Positions 60,427 through 64,000 of a stretch of 64,000 nt of DNA are shown here, one piece after another. Positions within the stretch are counted from its first letter, which is position 1; each line of letters starts with the position of its first letter. Below the pieces are notes generated by a model that saw nothing but the letters and a program-made list of their open reading frames with translations, was not told the origin of the DNA and did no database searches. This stretch comes from Camarhynchus parvulus (taxonomy: Eukaryota; Chordata; Aves; Passeriformes; Thraupidae). The DNA lies in assembly GCF_901933205.1 (NCBI RefSeq), contig NC_044572.1, positions 91,478,965 through 91,542,964 of the forward strand, read 5' to 3'. Both the position numbers and the translations under genes were made by a program.

Positions 60427-63400
60427 TGTCAGAAATACCAAGAAAATAAAATGTACGTGGCATGAGGGGAAGGACAGTTGAGGTGGAGGTCAGGGTCTGG
60501 TGTAAAGAGGCAGAGAAATGTGTGTGCCAAAGGAGCTGCTGGATGGAACTGTGTCAGGAAAGACACTGGAGTATTTATGCTGTACAGACAAAGATGATCT
60601 TTCTGCCCACAGTTAGTCTGTTAACAGCTTGCAAGATCACAGTAGACATGAGGAAGAAATAATTTTAAAAGATCCCAGAAACGCTGAGTTGAAAGCAAGG
60701 AAGTGAATGTTTATGAGAAACATTTATGAGAATATTAACTGTTGGCAATGTAGGCATCCCTTTCAAGTTGAATGGGAGGAATAGGGTTTAAAATTACAAG
60801 GAACCCTTTAAAAATTCATGCCAAGATACAGCCTAATGGGAGCAACAGGGTACTGAAAAATATTTCTGAGAGCATTGGTTGCATCCTTGTTTCATGTGTG
60901 TAGAGTAAATTAAAAATGGTATTTAGTAGAAATGATAAAGAAGACATCAGGTGAAAAATACACTCACACAAATCTGTCAACAGTCATTTATTTACTATTA
61001 GTTGGTCAAATAATTAAGCCCTAGTGAAATATTTTCTCAGGTTTTATTTCCTTTGTTATGGAAATATTTACTGAGTAAGGAAAATTGAAATAAGAAATAA
61101 TTACTTATGGAAAAGTGCCTGCAGTCTCTGTCTGTATGGACCTTATATTGTCTGTATGGACTTTATAAGTATAGTGATTGGAAAATTTCCAGAAAAGGAA
61201 AATATTGCTAAGAGCTGTAGAAGATACTGATATTATAATTTCAACCTTTTTCTTAATTTTTCTTATACTGATCTGTAGTAGTGGCATTGAAGGATGGAGA
61301 TTTAAGAGACAATGTTGGAAAAAGCAACAAAACTATAGGTTATTCATTGTAAAAACAATAGGAAGAAGTTGAAACTATTTAGCTCTCACACTTCACAACA
61401 GAGGAAAAAACAGGCTGTGGTCTTTTAAAAGACTGTGTAACTTTTCATATACGTATGTGTATAATTTTCCAGATACAGGCTCTTTTTTTTTTCCTCAGCA
61501 GAATTTGGCATGTCTGACACTATGAGCCTGAGGACAGGCAGCAAAAAACTCACCAAAGGCTACACCTTGTAGCCACCACTTTGTGTTGCTACTTGTTGTA
61601 AAATACTTTCTGTAAATGCTTATTTTTCTAAGATATTCAAGTTAACCTTTTGACTTAAATATTTTAGGGTCTGTGTTACTCATGTTCTATAAGAAATGGC
61701 CGTACTAAACATCATTTATACACATACTCCTGCACTCCTACTGCAAAGGATTCTGTTGAGATCCTCACTTCCTCAGAAGCATTTAAAACTGCTTTTTAAT
61801 TTTAATAAATGGCGTCCCTATATGTTGTTTAGTAGATGGTTTCTCTTGAGCATTTTGAATAATTCACACAGAAAATGAATTAGAAGAATGAGAAATCAGA
61901 GATCATTTTGACGTCAAAAATCAATTTCTTCTTAGCCTTGTGTGTGCAAAGTATGTGAATGAACTTTGAGACTGAAATTATTATCTTCTACCTCCTGAGC
62001 TAAGAATAATAAAATGGATTTTAATTGAGAATTTTGCGACACATCTAAGTAGAAAAATGTGAGCAAATGGAGGAAAAAAATCTAGAACTGAATTTTCTAA
62101 ACTAGATTGATACCAATCATTGCAAATATAAACATTCACTGCCTCAGTTTTCAGTTTACCAGCATTAAAGATACACATTAAAAAGTCATGTGCACTTCAG
62201 CATCTGGTAGCCTGTGTTTTTATATTTCAGAACAATATTCCTGACATACAATCATAATAAAGCTACATCTCATATAACTGGTAGATATTTTGTGTCTTTA
62301 CTGGTCTTGGTTATTCATTATTGCATCCAATCCTTTTATTTAGCACTAAAATATTATGGGCTCACTCTCATTTGTATTTCTGCTCCTTTCTAAGTGTCTG
62401 GTTGTGTAAAAGAGATGCAGATTTGGCAGGGGCTTTTATAGATAAGGCAGCCTTGATGAGTTCATAATGGCTTATAGTGCCCAATATGTGAATGATGCAG
62501 AACAAAAGACAGTGGTTCATTTACTGTCATTTCCTACACTTGCCTCTGCTCATGCAATGTGGCTGTGAAATATTTTCATATCCACAATAATGTGTTTTGC
62601 TTGCATTTTGCAGTCATCTTCCACATGTGTAAATAGAGCAACAGGTGTAAGATCAGTGTGTTTTCAAACTTTATCCCTTCCCACAGATGAAATTGTAAAA
62701 CATAATAGAAGATGAGGGTATACAGGCAGAAAAGAAAATGTCTGTGCTTATGTTTTTTAAGATATTATGTATTGAAAATGCACACGTTTAACAAACCCAG
62801 CCCTTTCAATATGAAGATGACTTTAGACAGAGAAAATTATAGATGTAGAAATACTGTAGCATGCACTCAAATGCAGGCTTGGCATAGCACCACATAATAA
62901 ATTAACAAATGTTGTTCATAATGCTTGTTGCAATTAGAGACTGGATTTAACTGCAGTGAGTGACATGACCAGATGACATCAGGGGAAAATAAAAGTTCTT
63001 TTGTCAATACTCTTGTTTTCCATCTTGCTACTTGTCATTAAAAAGTCAATATTAAGTCAAAAGTTTGTGTTTAATAGGATGCAAGATCATATGCCTAGCA
63101 TTTTCTGAAACCTGTATCTCAGTTGTAAATGTGTGTTCACTGTATTCAGAATATTTACCAATAGTGGTCACCAGTGTATATTCAGTTCTTCCTGTCATAT
63201 CTGTTCAGATCCGCAGATTTGTAGATGCTCTTCTGCTTGAACAAACTGGTGTAGTTCATGCAAAATTGCACATAACTGAGCCCAAATAACACATGTTTTG
63301 TTTTAGTTTCCTGTTTGGGTTCAGTTGTGACTAAAGTTTTCTGCTTGTGCCCATTACAGTTCACTGTGTGTAAATGGTATATATGATGTATAGGTATCCT

Positions 63401-64000
63401 CAGTCTTACTGCTCCTGTGAGACTCTTCTTTCTGATACGGTCATACAAAAAACTAAAATTTCCCATCCACAAAGCATTTAAGACCACAGACAACTACTAA
63501 GTGAATCACTTAAAGAGATTCCCTGTGAGCATTTACCATTCAGTTTTCAAGAATTCTTTGCAGGAAATGTTGTGTCTCAGGGTAAAGGCAGAGATCTGTA
63601 CAGCAAGTCACTGTACTGAAGGAAGTGGGGAGAAAAAAAGAAAATTTCTGACCATATAATTTCTCTGATGAGTTGAATGAAGAAGAAAGGAGGGAAGTAT
63701 TGTCTACTTTAAAAACTTAATAAATCTTAAAGAACTAAAACAAAACCAACAATAGATTTCGAAAGTAGATCACCTTTCAAATGCTAATGTGATTATGAGA
63801 ATGAAGAGCAGCAAATCATAAAATCATGGTAGAACATGTATGACACTTTAACATGGTTAACTGAAGGCAGGTGTGAACCAACAAGCTTTAGTGGTTAATT
63901 CATATCCCTCCAGTAGAAAAATTTGGGACTGGTTTGGAACATTTTTAAAGGTAATGGTTTAAAAGGACCCCATTAACTGCTTGTAGCCATGATATTTTAT
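60427..64000. other. Gene-less stretch, AT-rich, one candidate regulatory element
   Basis: No gene was recognised. Open frames reach 103 codons (reverse 63493-63182) without domains. The part 62430-62660 is dense in transcription-factor-like cores and is listed separately. The sequence runs off the window without any feature at the edge. Confidence 0.55.
62430..62660. promoter_or_regulatory. Possible conserved enhancer-like element
   Basis: The interval packs several developmental factor cores into complex, non-repetitive sequence: AGATAAGG (GATA, 62440-62447), AACAAAAG (SOX/TCF-like, 62501-62508), CCACAATAATG (SOX-like, near 62582), CACATGTG (E-box, 62622-62629) and TGTAAATA (FOX, 62628-62635). 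It has no open frame and no repeat signature. Enhancer function is inference. Confidence 0.25.

Overview
The window looks like noncoding DNA from a bird, most likely a songbird (passerine). Four lines of sequence evidence support this. (1) Several truncated CR1 LINE copies carry the avian 3' signature: a GATGATC-type box, then CCCTTCCAAC, then short ATTCTATG/ATTCTGTG units. (2) Two solo endogenous-retrovirus LTRs resemble, from memory, LTR families common in passerine genomes. (3) There are degraded MIR-type SINE remnants of the kind shared by amniotes. (4) The background is AT-rich with vertebrate-style CpG depletion and microsatellites. No operon, ribosome-binding-site, CRISPR or prokaryotic gene structure is visible.

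I could not recognise one protein-coding gene, rRNA, tRNA or small RNA. The longest open frames (about 150-195 codons) fall in the GC-rich LTR or have no recognisable domain. The window is best read as a gene desert or the inside of a very long intron. Exons that are short or that I do not recognise cannot be excluded.

Layout. 1-10 kb: unique AT-rich DNA, an (AT)15 microsatellite (3.8 kb), a degenerate minisatellite (4.4 kb) and homeodomain-type motifs near 6.6 kb. 10-25 kb: two TTTTG-type simple repeats, a polypurine tract (15.4 kb), a possible MIR head (14.0 kb), a possible CR1 scrap (16.7 kb) and a CpG-bearing inverted repeat (20.3 kb). 25-35 kb: a long (TA)n tract, a CR1 tail, a small CpG cluster (28.2 kb), a clear MIR-like SINE (31.4 kb), an antisense CR1 fragment (32.6 kb) and a 420-bp solo LTR with a 6-bp target duplication (34.9-35.3 kb). 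35-50 kb: unique DNA, then a 1266-bp GC-rich solo LTR with a 5-bp target duplication (41.5-42.8 kb), and two places with exon-like splice signals (45.5 and 46.8 kb). 50-64 kb: two more CR1 pieces, short tandem repeats, and a promoter-like patch at 55.0-55.5 kb with GATA, MYB and RFX-type motifs ahead of a 175-codon open frame.

The most promising leads are the 55.3-55.9 kb MYB/RFX/TATA-like patch with its open frame, the 12-nt microexon-like signal at 46.8 kb, and several AT-rich motif clusters that may be conserved regulatory elements. All three are inferences that need comparative or RNA data.
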